A stretch of 64,000 bases of DNA. It comes from Chryseobacterium taiwanense (GTDB lineage: Bacteria > Bacteroidota > Bacteroidia > Flavobacteriales > Weeksellaceae). A program made the position numbers and the translations under genes. Of the stretch, positions 7,923 to 17,660 are shown in pieces. The notes under the pieces were generated by a model, which saw only the letters and a program-made list of their open reading frames with translations, ran no database searches and was not told the origin of the DNA. Numbering within the stretch: the stretch's first letter is position 1; every line of letters starts with the position of its first letter. Location of the stretch: positions 62,001 through 126,000 of the forward strand of contig NZ_JWTA01000002.1 of the NCBI RefSeq assembly GCF_000813825.1. Reading direction: 5' to 3'.

Positions 7923-8594
7923 TTATGTACTGGAATTGTAGTATCCATTTTCTACGCAAAACCTGATCAAGTGGAGCTTAGTCTTAAGTCCCAGCTTTTC
8001 TGTGAGCCTATTGATATAGGTATCAATGGTTCTCGTACTCAGATTAAGTTTTTCGCCAATTTCTTTATTACTGAAGCCTTCATAACAAAATTTCATGAGC
8101 TGAATTTCTGTAGGAGAAAGCTCTTCCTGACTCTTCTTTTGCCGGGTCATATATTCCTGTACCAAAAGAGGCTGCTTTTGCCATTCTTTATAGTAAGAAT
8201 CATAATCAAAATTGTTGTCGGATATCCTTCCTTTTACAATATTCTTGATGATATTGCTGTTTTTCTGGCAGTAATAAATATTAGGAATCTTAGAAAGGAT
8301 GTCGGCAATATCTTCCTGATAAGTCCCGGAATACGTGATAATCGGAGTTTCATTATTGTTTCTCCGGATAAATTTGATAGCTTCTATTCCGCTCAGTACA
8401 GGCATGAATAGTTCTATAATGAAAACGTCTTCCTGCCGCCTATACGTTCTGTTGATAAGCTCATGACCATTGTTGCAGTCATTGATAAGCATGTTGAAAG
8501 GCGTTTCCAAAAGCGTTTTGATCATTATTTTTTTAAAATAAAAATCACTGTCTGCTATTGAGAAGCGAACTCTTTTATTTAGGATTTGGTTCAT
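7923..8594 (-). CDS. LuxR-type response regulator with Glu in place of the phosphoacceptor Asp
   Basis: A 223-residue protein with an N-terminal receiver domain (about 8-125) and a C-terminal NarL/FixJ-type helix-turn-helix (about 155-215: LSPTEIQLMKFCYEGFSNKE then LSTRTIDTYINRL). In the receiver, the acidic pocket (ADSD, 14-17), the switch Thr87 in PIITYSG and Lys111 are kept. The strand that should end in the phosphorylated Asp instead reads VFIIELFMP, with Glu61 encoded by GAA. Glu there often mimics phosphorylation, so the protein may be locked active or signal-independent. It is transcribed away from tssO across 170 bp, and likely controls the type VI genes next to it; that is inference from position. 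Confidence 0.85.
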   Translation of the reverse strand: MNQILNKRVRFSIADSDFYFKKIMIKTLLETPFNMLINDCNNGHELINRTYRRQEDVFIIELFMPVLSGIEAIKFIRRNNNETPIITYSGTYQEDIADILSKIPNIYYCQKNSNIIKNIVKGRISDNNFDYDSYYKEWQKQPLLVQEYMTRQKKSQEELSPTEIQLMKFCYEGFSNKEIGEKLNLSTRTIDTYINRLTEKLGLKTKLHLIRFCVENGYYNSST

Positions 8595-8764
8595 TTTAAT
8601 ATTTCAATATCGATTTGGTGTAGATATTTAAAATTTAAGAGGTCTAATTTATAAAATTCTGACGAAACAGAAAATTAATATTCTCCAATTAGTGATTATG
8701 GGGAATAATTTTTGTGTATTTTTAATTTTTTTAATAATTTCACCGTCCAAACAAATCACAAAAT
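8595..8764. promoter_or_regulatory. divergent intergenic region, regulator / tssO
   Basis: 170 bp of very AT-rich DNA between the divergent regulator and the first type VI envelope gene must hold both promoters. I see no clean TAnnTTTG box. The tandem repeat found before the tssD genes is not present here. Confidence 0.4.
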
Positions 8765-9301
8765 ATGTCTTCGAATAGGGAGAAAAAATTGAACCAATCT
8801 GACGTAAGGATAGGCATTTGGAAATTTGTTCTATCTTTTTTAGTCTTATCAGGCGTTTCTTTTATGTCTGTCTTCTTCTTTTTTAAAAGCTATAATCAGC
8901 AAGAGGAGGGGATAAGCAAGGAGATTGCCTCCTATCGTGAGTTACTTGAACGAAGTGACGTATTAAAAACCCATGTAGATAGTATTTATTATAAAATGGA
9001 CCAGCTTGACATCAACAAGGTGGACAATGATATATTTCTTAGGAACTCTATATTAGAGAACGTAAGAGATGCCAGAAATATTATGGGAAAAGATAGTGCC
9101 GATAACTTTAAGCATTACGCAATTCTTATGAAACAGATCGGAAGCATGATCGATCTGAAAAATCAAATCATCATCGTAGAACATCAAAAAGAAATGGCTC
9201 GTAGGGATATTGAAGAATGTCTGGGTAAAGTAGGAAGAGCAAATGATGAACTGAGAATAGACCCTACCAGAAAATTTACAGGAAGTAGAAGACGAAGATA
9301 A
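8765..9301 (+). CDS. tssO: type VI secretion membrane protein TssO
   Basis: A 178-residue protein with a short cytoplasmic N-terminus, one transmembrane helix at about 18-40 and a long periplasmic helical part ending in a basic tail (GSRRRR). This layout and position fit TssO, part of the trans-envelope complex TssN-Q-O-P-R that replaces TssJLM in the Bacteroidota type VI system. It is followed 10 nt later by a protein of the same length and layout, so the two look like paralogues. The name comes from layout and context, not from a strong motif. Confidence 0.7.
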   Translation: MSSNREKKLNQSDVRIGIWKFVLSFLVLSGVSFMSVFFFFKSYNQQEEGISKEIASYRELLERSDVLKTHVDSIYYKMDQLDINKVDNDIFLRNSILENVRDARNIMGKDSADNFKHYAILMKQIGSMIDLKNQIIIVEHQKEMARRDIEECLGKVGRANDELRIDPTRKFTGSRRRR

Positions 9302-9311
9302 AAAAAGAACT

Positions 9312-9842
9312 ATGCAAGGACATATTACATTATCTAAAACAGAAAAACAGTATCAGTTCCTTTATCTTATACTGATGCTTGTGGCTGCCCTTATATTTTT
9401 AGGAGTTATCTTTTTAAAAGATTTTCAGTCTCCTTTTTCAGACGAAGATGTTATTTCAATTCAAAACCTTGAAGAGAAAGCAAGATTCGATCAGAAACAG
9501 AAATACAGCTACAAAATAATGGACAGTACCTACAATCAGATTAATCGTCTGACTAATGAAATGCCACAACCTTTTGTAGAAAACAGTATCATATACGGAA
9601 TTAATGATATTACCAATTATTATGAAAGCGGAGATACTAAAGTACTTGATATAAGAAAAGATGCCTATCCGCAAATAGCCCTTTTTTACAAAATGTACTT
9701 TGATGACAAAAAAACGATTGCTACGGTAACGGAAGATATTGAGAAGTTTAAAAAACAGTTTGATGACTGTTCTATTGGATTTAAAGAAAAGAAAAGTCAA
9801 TTATTTCAGCGTAACAATGAATTGAAAGCGAGGACGCAGTAA
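9312..9842 (+). CDS. TssO/TssP-like membrane protein of the type VI complex
   Basis: A 176-residue protein with a transmembrane helix at about 16-36 and a polar, coiled-coil-prone periplasmic part. Its size and layout copy the preceding TssO, and it starts 10 nt after that gene. It is expected to sit in the inner membrane as part of the Bacteroidota trans-envelope complex. I cannot tell from sequence alone whether it is a second TssO or the protein called TssP. Confidence 0.62.
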   Translation: MQGHITLSKTEKQYQFLYLILMLVAALIFLGVIFLKDFQSPFSDEDVISIQNLEEKARFDQKQKYSYKIMDSTYNQINRLTNEMPQPFVENSIIYGINDITNYYESGDTKVLDIRKDAYPQIALFYKMYFDDKKTIATVTEDIEKFKKQFDDCSIGFKEKKSQLFQRNNELKARTQ

Positions 9843-9898
9843 TACTTCGCAACACCACCCAAACACCCAAAACCAAAAACACATCACAATATTAAAAT

Positions 9899-10807
9899 AT
9901 GAACTATTTTGAAAAGAACAAGAAGAATATTATCATTGGAGTTATTGCCACTTTACTTATAGCCGCATTGGTTGCATTATGGCTACAGAAAAAAGTAATC
10001 CACTCAAATGATGATATCGTAGGACTAGTGTACCCGTCTACACTTATGGTAGGAGATACTCTTTTATTTGAAGATAAAACTCAGTTTGCTAAGACCAAAA
10101 GATGGAGTTTCGGAGACGGGGCAACTTCTGATAAAAATAGCGGTATTCACTTTTACAATAAACCGGGATATTATCAGGTAACTTTAATTATTGATAGTAA
10201 ATATTCAAAATCATTCCCGGTAATGGTGCGATCAAGAGAAGTTGCCAAGCCAAAAGATACGGCAAAAATCCGTACAACGATTGATGCTCAATCACAGGCA
10301 ATGGTCTTTGAAAACGTACAGTTCCGTGCGATTTCTGAGGCTAAACAATTTACATGGAAGTTTGGTGAAACAGGAAACATCGATTCTAAAGAAAAATTTG
10401 CAACGTACTCTTATAAAAAACCGGGAGATTATGTGGTGACTTTATTTACGGATGAAAGTATAGAACCAATCATTCACCATATTAAAATTCTTCAGGGTTA
10501 TGATGCTTTGCAAGAAGATGTAACAGTAGAAGATGCTTACGCGAAAATGGATAATGATTTTAAGTATCATTTGCAGCAAATTGCTAATGGCAGCAGTTTC
10601 AATACCCATTACAACTATTTATTAAGAAAATACCTTTGTAATAACGAAAATACGGTAGTAAAAGTTAACGATAGCAAGGCTAATAATTTTTATATGTACT
10701 GTGCAGGTCTTCAGTTTGATAAAAATAATGTAATCCAGACTGTAAAAGTAAATTTTGATGATGCGCAATCTTGTGTAACCAAAGTTGATATTACCCAAAG
10801 TAAATAA
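9899..10807 (+). CDS. type VI envelope protein with two PKD-like domains
   Basis: A 302-residue protein with an N-terminal transmembrane helix at about 11-30. Two PKD-like beta domains follow: one with WSFGDGATSDKN and KPGYYQVTLI, the second with FTWKFGETGNID and KPGDYVVTLF. The C-terminal third has a Cys-containing domain I do not recognise. PKD domains are extracytoplasmic protein-binding modules. Its place between the TssO-like genes and tssR marks it as a periplasmic part of the trans-envelope complex, perhaps TssP or TssQ by published naming; the exact label is uncertain. Confidence 0.68.
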   Translation: MNYFEKNKKNIIIGVIATLLIAALVALWLQKKVIHSNDDIVGLVYPSTLMVGDTLLFEDKTQFAKTKRWSFGDGATSDKNSGIHFYNKPGYYQVTLIIDSKYSKSFPVMVRSREVAKPKDTAKIRTTIDAQSQAMVFENVQFRAISEAKQFTWKFGETGNIDSKEKFATYSYKKPGDYVVTLFTDESIEPIIHHIKILQGYDALQEDVTVEDAYAKMDNDFKYHLQQIANGSSFNTHYNYLLRKYLCNNENTVVKVNDSKANNFYMYCAGLQFDKNNVIQTVKVNFDDAQSCVTKVDITQSK

Positions 10808-10857
10808 TCGTTCATTTCTAAGAACAACACAACACCAATCATAAAAGAAAAATTAGG

Positions 10858-13257
10858 ATGAAAAATAAATTTCCTCTAGCAGCATATTATATAGGTATTT
10901 CGGTATTGCTTACGAGTTGTCAGGTAAAGCTACCCTCAAAAAAAACACCTGAACCTGAGCATTATGGTCAGGTAGACAATTCTCCCGTTATCAATGGATT
11001 TCCAAAAAAATCAGCTCCGTGGATTGTGATTTCCGACAGATCAAGAAATACGGCGTATTTAGATAAAAGTGACGAAAAATCATACAAAGAAGTTAAGTTT
11101 TTAGAACCGCTTATGGTTTTGAAACACAGAGACGGAATGGTAAAAGTAGCGGAATACGTTCCGGATGCATTAATGAAAAAAGTTTCGTCAAAAACCATCA
11201 AAACTTACGGCTGGATTCCGGAATCTGAACTCTTATTGTGGAGTAATTCTTTAAAAAGCGAGAAAACAGGATATCCTGTAAGAGTCGCTGTAGTTCCAAG
11301 TAATAGCGATGTGATAAGAAGTGCCGAAAGATATTATAAAAATGATTCCATTATGGTTTTCAATTCACCGAGCTTAATTGAGCAGGCAAATGTGAAAATC
11401 CCGAACGGACAAATGGTATATGTCTACAAACAGGCAGAAAATAACAAGCGATTTTTAGTAGGAAAAAAGCCTTCTATTGATATTGACAGCATCAATCAAG
11501 GATTGTATGGATGGGTAAGCTCAAACGTGATTTCAGCTTGGGGAGAAAGATCAGCGATTAAAATGAAAAACCCTACAGGTGTTACAGAAACAACGTTGGG
11601 AATTCATGAAGGATCTCCGGGAGGATCTAATGTAGAAAACAGAACGGCAATTTTGCTTACGGATGTTAACAAAAGAACTCCACTGGAGAACATTTTCCCG
11701 GTTACTTTAGCTTTGGATACTGCTCCGACTCCCGATTCCAAAACAAAATATTTTACCAATATTTTGGACTACAGCAAAAACTATGTTTTCAATGTGCTAG
11801 GAGAGCGTATCATTTTTGATCGTTATAGAGAAATTACGGAAAGAAATAAAAAAATAAATATTGTTTTTGCATTAGACATAAGTGCTTCTAACGCGCCTTA
11901 TGCTCCAATTGTAAAATCATTATTACAGGATCTGCAACTTAGATTTGAAAAACCGTCTTACTTCAATTCTGTAAAATATGGTGTTGTTTTGTATAAAAAC
12001 AATTCTTGTGGTGACAATGTAGCTACTTCAAACTTAAGCACTGATTATAGCAAGATAACCACGTTTATTGATCAGAAAACCAATGAAATGAACTGTCCTA
12101 GTGTGAGCAGTTATCAACCGGTTAATGAAGGATTAATGGCGGCAGGTCGTCTTTTGGGAGACCGTCCGGATGAAACCAATATTGTCATCACGATCGGAAC
12201 TTCATCCAATCAGGGAGGAAATATGTATGGAGTGATCAACTCTCTTACTCAGGCGCAGGCAAGGCTGATTATGTTCCAGACAAGTGCAAGATCATCGGAT
12301 ACTTACAATGATTTTGTTTTGATGTCTGAAAATGTAGTCACAAATACAGCTAAAAATATTGCAGAGCTTAAAAAGCAAAACATTATTAATCAAAGTGATG
12401 TACTTACCAGAAATAATTTTAGTCTGGTAGAAAGTGAAACAGGATTTTTCTCATTAGACTATCCGAAACAGAGTATGTCTCAAGGATTCGTTATTTTTCC
12501 TAAAAAAGGAGACATTGCTACACCGGGATATTTGAAAAAAGCTGTAGACAGTTTAATTGCTCAGGTAACTTTAGATAATGAAACCATAGATAAATCTCTT
12601 AATGATCATTTCCACTCATCAGTAGGAGCAGGAAGAACAGATGTAGATGTGAAGTACAAATATCTGTATCCGGGATTAACGAATCCTGTTTCAGCTGGTA
12701 TTGCAGCGCAATTGGTAAACTATGGAAATCCGTTTTTGGTGAAAGGATATATCCCTTCAGAATTGAAAGAATTTAAGCAGGGAATGGAAAAAGGAATTCT
12801 GATTTCCGAAGCGGAATATGACAATTTGAAAGCTTTCTATACCGAAGTATATCAGAAAACCAATGCCGAAAGAACCGATTTCAAGCAGTCAAAAGCAATC
12901 AATGAATATGTGAAGCTTTTGAAAAAATACAATCCAACCATTAAATTTTTAGATAAATCAGATTTGTATGAAAAACCGATGTCTTATGTGGTAGGGGTGA
13001 GTACAGGTTTTGATAATTCTGAAGAAGAAATGATGTCAAAATACAATTTAAAAGCTTGGAAAAAATCTAACATTATCATCAACGAATCGGTGAGAACGTA
13101 TTTTAAATACTATAAAGATTTAGCAGAAAGAATGTTGACGTATAGAAATAATCCTGCGGTGAAAATTCAGCAGAACGGACAAACTTTCTATTGGCTTAAT
13201 GAATACTTTATGCCGACCATGCTTCCGGTAGATGCTCCGGAATATACGAAGCATTAA
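10858..13257 (+). CDS. tssR: type VI secretion lipoprotein TssR with von Willebrand A domain
   Basis: A 799-residue protein that starts with a lipoprotein signal (lipobox LLTSC at about 17-21), so it should be anchored in the outer membrane facing the periplasm. A von Willebrand factor A-type domain begins near residue 335, with the metal-site motif FALDISASN. The region before it looks beta-rich and may hold an SH3-like part. Size, lipidation and the VWA domain match TssR, the large component found only in Bacteroidota type VI systems. It closes the tssO to tssR run and is followed by a strong terminator. Confidence 0.85.
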   Translation: MKNKFPLAAYYIGISVLLTSCQVKLPSKKTPEPEHYGQVDNSPVINGFPKKSAPWIVISDRSRNTAYLDKSDEKSYKEVKFLEPLMVLKHRDGMVKVAEYVPDALMKKVSSKTIKTYGWIPESELLLWSNSLKSEKTGYPVRVAVVPSNSDVIRSAERYYKNDSIMVFNSPSLIEQANVKIPNGQMVYVYKQAENNKRFLVGKKPSIDIDSINQGLYGWVSSNVISAWGERSAIKMKNPTGVTETTLGIHEGSPGGSNVENRTAILLTDVNKRTPLENIFPVTLALDTAPTPDSKTKYFTNILDYSKNYVFNVLGERIIFDRYREITERNKKINIVFALDISASNAPYAPIVKSLLQDLQLRFEKPSYFNSVKYGVVLYKNNSCGDNVATSNLSTDYSKITTFIDQKTNEMNCPSVSSYQPVNEGLMAAGRLLGDRPDETNIVITIGTSSNQGGNMYGVINSLTQAQARLIMFQTSARSSDTYNDFVLMSENVVTNTAKNIAELKKQNIINQSDVLTRNNFSLVESETGFFSLDYPKQSMSQGFVIFPKKGDIATPGYLKKAVDSLIAQVTLDNETIDKSLNDHFHSSVGAGRTDVDVKYKYLYPGLTNPVSAGIAAQLVNYGNPFLVKGYIPSELKEFKQGMEKGILISEAEYDNLKAFYTEVYQKTNAERTDFKQSKAINEYVKLLKKYNPTIKFLDKSDLYEKPMSYVVGVSTGFDNSEEEMMSKYNLKAWKKSNIIINESVRTYFKYYKDLAERMLTYRNNPAVKIQQNGQTFYWLNEYFMPTMLPVDAPEYTKH

Positions 13258-13277
13258 AAAATCATTAATTATAAATC

Positions 13278-13308
13278 AAAGACTGTCTCTAATGGCAGTC
13301 TTTTTTTG
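13278..13308 (+). terminator. rho-independent terminator after tssR
   Basis: The stem AAAGACTG / CAGTCTTT is followed by a run of T. It closes the tssO-tssR operon and separates it from the first tssD. Confidence 0.88.
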
Positions 13309-13336
13309 TGTAACTCATCTGAAAAACAAAAGCTTG

Positions 13337-13371
13337 TCGTAGAATTACGACATAAAATAGTAGAACTACTA
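13337..13371 (+). promoter_or_regulatory. tandem direct-repeat regulatory element upstream of tssD copy 1
   Basis: Two copies of a TCGTAGAATTAC-like unit start at 13337 and 13358, exactly 21 bp apart (two helical turns); the second reads TAGTAGAACTAC. Each unit has GTA...TAC dyad symmetry. The pair lies 145 bp before the tssD start and 51 bp before the -7 box. The same arrangement is found before the second tssD at 22275. I read it as an activator binding site. Confidence 0.75.
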
Positions 13372-13421
13372 CAAAAAATGAAAAAAGAAGATAAATGTTT
13401 TTAAGATAAAAAATGCCGCTT

Positions 13422-13429
13422 TATATTTG
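13422..13429 (+). promoter_or_regulatory. -7 promoter box of tssD copy 1
   Basis: TATATTTG fits the Bacteroidota -7 consensus TAnnTTTG and lies 60 bp before the ATG. The second tssD has TATCTTTG 59 bp before its ATG. Confidence 0.7.
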
Positions 13430-13481
13430 TTTTACAATCACAGAGTTATAAAATATTATTAACGATTAAAATTTACAAACC

Positions 13482-13886
13482 ATGGCACTAAATTCAAGAG
13501 GAATTTTAAAATTCAACGGAGGAGAAGGACAAAAATTATTAAAGCTGAACTACAGCGTATCAAGATCTACAGACGTTTCTGGTAGAGTAGCTTCAGACCC
13601 TTCTAACGCAATTATTAAACTTACCGTAGAAGCAACAGAAAAATCTGATATTCTGGAAAGCTTACTGAACGGAAAATACAAACCGACAAGTGGCGAAATT
13701 ACATTCAACAAATCTCACGAAGAAGGAACATTGATTACTTTGAACTGGGAAAACGGATATGTAATTCAGCACGAAGTAGATTTTGATGCCGTAGACGAAA
13801 ACTCTATGTATGTAAGCTTCATCGTAAGTGCAGAAAAAATCAATTATGGTAATTCTGCGTATGAAGGACTTTGGCCATCAGCTTAA
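13482..13886 (+). CDS. tssD: type VI secretion tube protein TssD (Hcp), copy 1
   Basis: A 134-residue Hcp-type tube protein of the Bacteroidota family, which stacks as hexameric rings inside the sheath and is ejected with the spike. No signal peptide is present, as expected. The protein is identical to the second copy at 22419 except for the last residue (Ala here, Ser there); the genes differ at a handful of synonymous sites. It stands alone between two terminators with its own promoter and upstream tandem element, which fits the very high expression tube proteins need. Confidence 0.92.
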   Translation: MALNSRGILKFNGGEGQKLLKLNYSVSRSTDVSGRVASDPSNAIIKLTVEATEKSDILESLLNGKYKPTSGEITFNKSHEEGTLITLNWENGYVIQHEVDFDAVDENSMYVSFIVSAEKINYGNSAYEGLWPSA

Positions 13887-13910
13887 GAGTAGAATCAGAA
13901 TTCACAACAT

Positions 13911-13941
13911 AAAGACTGTCCACATAAAGACGGTCTTTTTT
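13911..13941 (+). terminator. rho-independent terminator after tssD copy 1
   Basis: The stem AAAGACTGTC / GACGGTCTTT (one G-U pair) with loop CACATAAA is followed by T6. It isolates the tssD transcript from vgrG. Confidence 0.88.
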
Positions 13942-14046
13942 GCCTGAAACAATCTTTATTAAAGTTTTTTAATATGCTAAAAATGCTTTAATAGAAACTT
14001 AGTTTGGATATTTTTTTTATCTTTAACTTACCACAATCACAAAATT

Positions 14047-15981
14047 ATGTCAACTACATCTGAAAATACGCAAGAAGCGTATTTCCGTCCTACCCAAAAT
14101 GCGGATGGAGTATCGGGTAACCATCATTCGGGGATCAACCGACTGGTGAAATTATCTCTGGTCATTGAAGGTCAGGTGATTAAATACTATAAATATTTTA
14201 AACTTACACAGAGTGCAATTCGTCATCATGAGTTTGCTCTTACTTTATCACACGATACTTTTGGCAACCGTCAATCCCATGCTTTGGAAGATGTCAATAA
14301 GCTCTTGGGAAAACGTCTGACAGCGGTTATTTCCTATAAAGATATTGAAAATAGCCCTGAAAGAACTTTTGTGGGAGTGATTACAGGAGTAGGATTCAGC
14401 CAAGAGAAAATGAGTTTGGGGAATATTGTTCTAACAGGACATAGCCCGACTGTTTTACTCGATGGCGCCCCTCATATCCAGAGCTTTGGAGGAAGTCAGC
14501 CTGTAAATATGGGTATCATAGCCGATAATATCATCAAACAAGGATTGGATAAAAGTAAGTTTGATGTAAGAATCGATACCAATGATTATTCTCAGATTAT
14601 TTACAGCAGCCAATATAATGAGACCCACTACAATTATTTGGCAAGAATGGCTGAAGCTTATGGTGAACAGTTCTATTATGACGGCGAAGTTCTGCATTTC
14701 GGAAAACTCCCTCCACAGAATAAACCTATAAAATTACTGTATGGAAGCAATGCGGATAATATTAAAGTAGAATTAAAAGCAGTTCATACAAAGCCTGAAT
14801 TCTATGGGTATAACAGCAGCCGCCACGAAAAATTAACTTCCGGAACTACACCAATAACCCATACCAGTGATCTGGCAAAAACAGCATACGGACATAACGA
14901 TTCGATCTATAAAACTCCTGCATTACAAATAGCTCCTATTAAAGCTTCTACCCATCTTGATGTAGAGCATTCCCAAAGAAGTACTTCAGGAAGTGAAGCC
15001 GTAAATGTATTTTCTTTATCGGGTTCTACCACTGTACCATTTCTTCACCCGGGATGTATTGCAGACATTCAAATGAGAAAACCTGATACTAATGAAACTT
15101 CTTATTTCACCAAAATCATGATTACTGAAACAGTTCATGAGATTGACACGATTGGTCATTATACCGGAAGTTTTACAGGAATAGCTTCAGATACCGGATT
15201 TTTACCGAAACCTGAATTTTCTGCCCCAAAAGCAGAACCTCAAACTGCCACTGTGATTTCAAATACAGATCCAGAGGGACAAGGCAGAGTACAGGTAAGA
15301 TTTGACTGGCAGACCAATGACACGACTCATTTTATCAGAATGATGAGTCCTGATGCCGGAGGAACAGATAGAATTACGCAAAACAGAGGATATGTGGCGA
15401 TCCCGGAAGTTGGAGATCAAGTGATGGTGAATTTTGTACACAATCATCCCGACAGACCTTTTGTAATGGGTGGAATGTTCCATGGGCAGGTTGGTCTTGG
15501 AGGTGGAGCAGACAATAGAGTAAAATCAATTCAGACCAGAAGCGGTCATAAAGTAGTATTTACAGAAGATGAAAGCATCATTATTACCGATAAATCAGGA
15601 AATGAAATCCATTTAGATACTACAGGAAGTAATATTACCATTACGGCTCCGGAAACCATGACGCTGAATTGCCGAAATATGAATATCAATGTTGGAGAAA
15701 ATATGAATACCAATGTGGGGATGAATAAATCAGACACCATCATGGCAAATCATACCGAAAGTGTAGGTTCAATGAAATATCTGACGACAGGTGCAGATTT
15801 TATGACCAATGTTGTCGGAAAAATGAGTCATTACGTGAAAGGCGATATGGAAGTGTATGGAGAGAAAGAACATAAATTGACCAGCCTTAAAGGGGTGGAA
15901 GTAAGCAGTCAGGGAAAGGTAGAACATCATGCTGAAAAAGAAGTGCAGAACAATAGTGGCGAGAAATCTAAAAATCACTAA
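14047..15981 (+). CDS. tssI: type VI secretion spike protein VgrG (TssI), copy 1
   Basis: A 644-residue VgrG. The gp27-like part covers about 30-385 (LVIEGQVIKYYKYFKL, then MAEAYGEQFYYDGEVLHFG). A gp5-type OB domain begins near 400 (SNTDPEGQGRVQVRFDW) and is followed by MGGMFHGQVG and the repetitive beta-needle, which here has several Asn/Met-rich repeats around 545-565. It forms the trimeric tip that pierces the target. The C-terminus has no extra toxin domain. Only 2 nt separate it from the Tle1-like gene, so the lipase is its likely cargo. Overall it parallels the second VgrG at 23069, with a different N-terminus and tail. Confidence 0.93.
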   Translation: MSTTSENTQEAYFRPTQNADGVSGNHHSGINRLVKLSLVIEGQVIKYYKYFKLTQSAIRHHEFALTLSHDTFGNRQSHALEDVNKLLGKRLTAVISYKDIENSPERTFVGVITGVGFSQEKMSLGNIVLTGHSPTVLLDGAPHIQSFGGSQPVNMGIIADNIIKQGLDKSKFDVRIDTNDYSQIIYSSQYNETHYNYLARMAEAYGEQFYYDGEVLHFGKLPPQNKPIKLLYGSNADNIKVELKAVHTKPEFYGYNSSRHEKLTSGTTPITHTSDLAKTAYGHNDSIYKTPALQIAPIKASTHLDVEHSQRSTSGSEAVNVFSLSGSTTVPFLHPGCIADIQMRKPDTNETSYFTKIMITETVHEIDTIGHYTGSFTGIASDTGFLPKPEFSAPKAEPQTATVISNTDPEGQGRVQVRFDWQTNDTTHFIRMMSPDAGGTDRITQNRGYVAIPEVGDQVMVNFVHNHPDRPFVMGGMFHGQVGLGGGADNRVKSIQTRSGHKVVFTEDESIIITDKSGNEIHLDTTGSNITITAPETMTLNCRNMNINVGENMNTNVGMNKSDTIMANHTESVGSMKYLTTGADFMTNVVGKMSHYVKGDMEVYGEKEHKLTSLKGVEVSSQGKVEHHAEKEVQNNSGEKSKNH

Positions 15982-15983
15982 TC

Positions 15984-17660
15984 ATGAGCATCGAATACTT
16001 TGTAGAAGGGAAGGTCGTCACGCAGACGGGAGGAGATTATAAAACCTATGCCAAAGAAGGCATAGTTCATAATAGTGCTCTATCCGTTCAGCAAAAAGGA
16101 AAAGAAACGGGAGTCAGTTATAGTGAAGCTCAAAAAATCCATCCCAACGATAAACCTGTTAACACGATTGATGTCAGTTTAAACTTATTTTTTGACGGAA
16201 CCCAAAATAATAAATCGAATACAAGGCTTGGTGGAGATTTCAAAGAAGCAAGCAGTGATAAAGATGATAGCTACAACAACGAGTTTACCAACGTTGCTAA
16301 AGGTTATGATACAATAGATCCTAATGCTGATAATCAGGTTTCCTGGTATATAGAAGGTATCGGAACAGAAGATAAGAAGAGTGACAGTATTCTAAAAGGA
16401 GTCGCTCAGGGAACCGGTGACACCGGAGTCGTTGCAAAAGTGGCAAAAGGCTGTAAAAAAGGAGCCGAAGCTATTGTTGATAAGCTGAAAGGAAGTACTA
16501 AACCCATTGATATTCTTACAGTCAATGTTTTTGGCTTTAGTAGAGGGGCAACAGCAGCGAGACATTTCATTCATGTCGCTAACTCCAAAGCACTTATGTC
16601 ATATGTTACCAGAGAAATCATTCAGGTTTTTCCGCCGGATATGATTAATAATGATAGGATTATTATTAAAGATAAAGACGGAACCCAGCAGAAATTTATC
16701 AATCAATACGGCTATTTTGGAGCCTGTCTTTTAGAACAGGGGCTTAAAGTAAATAAAATAAAATTCAGATTCGCAGGCTTGTATGATACCGTTGCTTCCT
16801 ACGGATTGAATCACAGAGGAGGTTGGGGGATTGATAATGATACCAAGCAATTAGGGCTCGATACGATTGGAGGAGGCAAAGTGAATTTTGTTTTCCAATT
16901 AGCTGCAGATGATGAATATAGAGATAATTTTGATTTAACGAATATTGACAGTACAGGACTGTACGGATTAGAATTTACTCTTCCGGGTGTCCATTCCGAT
17001 ATTGGAGGTTCTTATGGGGAAGGACAGGAAATTTCTGTTTTGTATTGTGATTCTTATGACGCTTATGATAACGTAAATACCCACAAAGAATGTGAGGAAT
17101 TTAAAAAAATTGTGGTAGAAGAAGGTTGGTATAACGAAAAGCAACTTGAAATTAAATATTTCAGACAAAAAGAAGTGAATTATGATAGATGGTGGAACAA
17201 AGCATCACTGTATTATGGCTTGGTGGGAACACGGGATTTATCTAACAAATATGATAAAATTCCGTTAAATTTAATGTTTCACTATTCCAAAGATAATGAC
17301 GTGAAATATATTGAGGATTTAATTACGGAAGATCATGCTATAAATGATTCATTTCTGAAAGGAATTTACGGTCAGCTGGCTTCATATATGAATAGTTGTA
17401 ATAATCTTAGAAACCAATATGTGGATGATTACAATGCAGGGAAAAAACCTTCCGCATCAAAATATATAGCGGACATAAAAGCACTTTCTTATTTGGGAAA
17501 TATTGGCGAAAATGATCTGAAAACCCTCAGAAATAAGTATCTTCACTGGTCTGTAAAGGCCAACCAAATAGGTCTGGATGCACGTCCGAATGATAATGCT
17601 CCCAAAACAAGAGGTGCACTTGCTGCACAATATCGAAAAAGAAACATACAAAATGGCTAA
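15984..17660 (+). CDS. Tle1-like DUF2235 phospholipase effector
   Basis: A 558-residue protein with the DUF2235 alpha/beta-hydrolase signature. The family N-terminal motif LFFDGTQNN is at 69-77. The catalytic triad can be placed: Ser186 in FGFSRGATA (the GxSxG elbow), Asp268 in LYDTV and His337 in GVHSDIGGSYG. Family members of the Tle1 type are type VI effectors that hydrolyse phospholipids in the target cell. It follows vgrG by 2 nt and overlaps the next gene, giving a spike, toxin and immunity module. The target lipid is unknown. Confidence 0.87.
   Translation: MSIEYFVEGKVVTQTGGDYKTYAKEGIVHNSALSVQQKGKETGVSYSEAQKIHPNDKPVNTIDVSLNLFFDGTQNNKSNTRLGGDFKEASSDKDDSYNNEFTNVAKGYDTIDPNADNQVSWYIEGIGTEDKKSDSILKGVAQGTGDTGVVAKVAKGCKKGAEAIVDKLKGSTKPIDILTVNVFGFSRGATAARHFIHVANSKALMSYVTREIIQVFPPDMINNDRIIIKDKDGTQQKFINQYGYFGACLLEQGLKVNKIKFRFAGLYDTVASYGLNHRGGWGIDNDTKQLGLDTIGGGKVNFVFQLAADDEYRDNFDLTNIDSTGLYGLEFTLPGVHSDIGGSYGEGQEISVLYCDSYDAYDNVNTHKECEEFKKIVVEEGWYNEKQLEIKYFRQKEVNYDRWWNKASLYYGLVGTRDLSNKYDKIPLNLMFHYSKDNDVKYIEDLITEDHAINDSFLKGIYGQLASYMNSCNNLRNQYVDDYNAGKKPSASKYIADIKALSYLGNIGENDLKTLRNKYLHWSVKANQIGLDARPNDNAPKTRGALAAQYRKRNIQNG

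Noticed and set aside
7887..8411. A 174-residue rightward frame opposite the LuxR-type regulator
   Set aside because: It is the antisense of a well-supported response regulator and has no recognisable motif.
8595..8764. A tandem tssD-type element before tssO
   Set aside because: GTAGATATTTA gives only one partial unit and no second copy 21 bp away.
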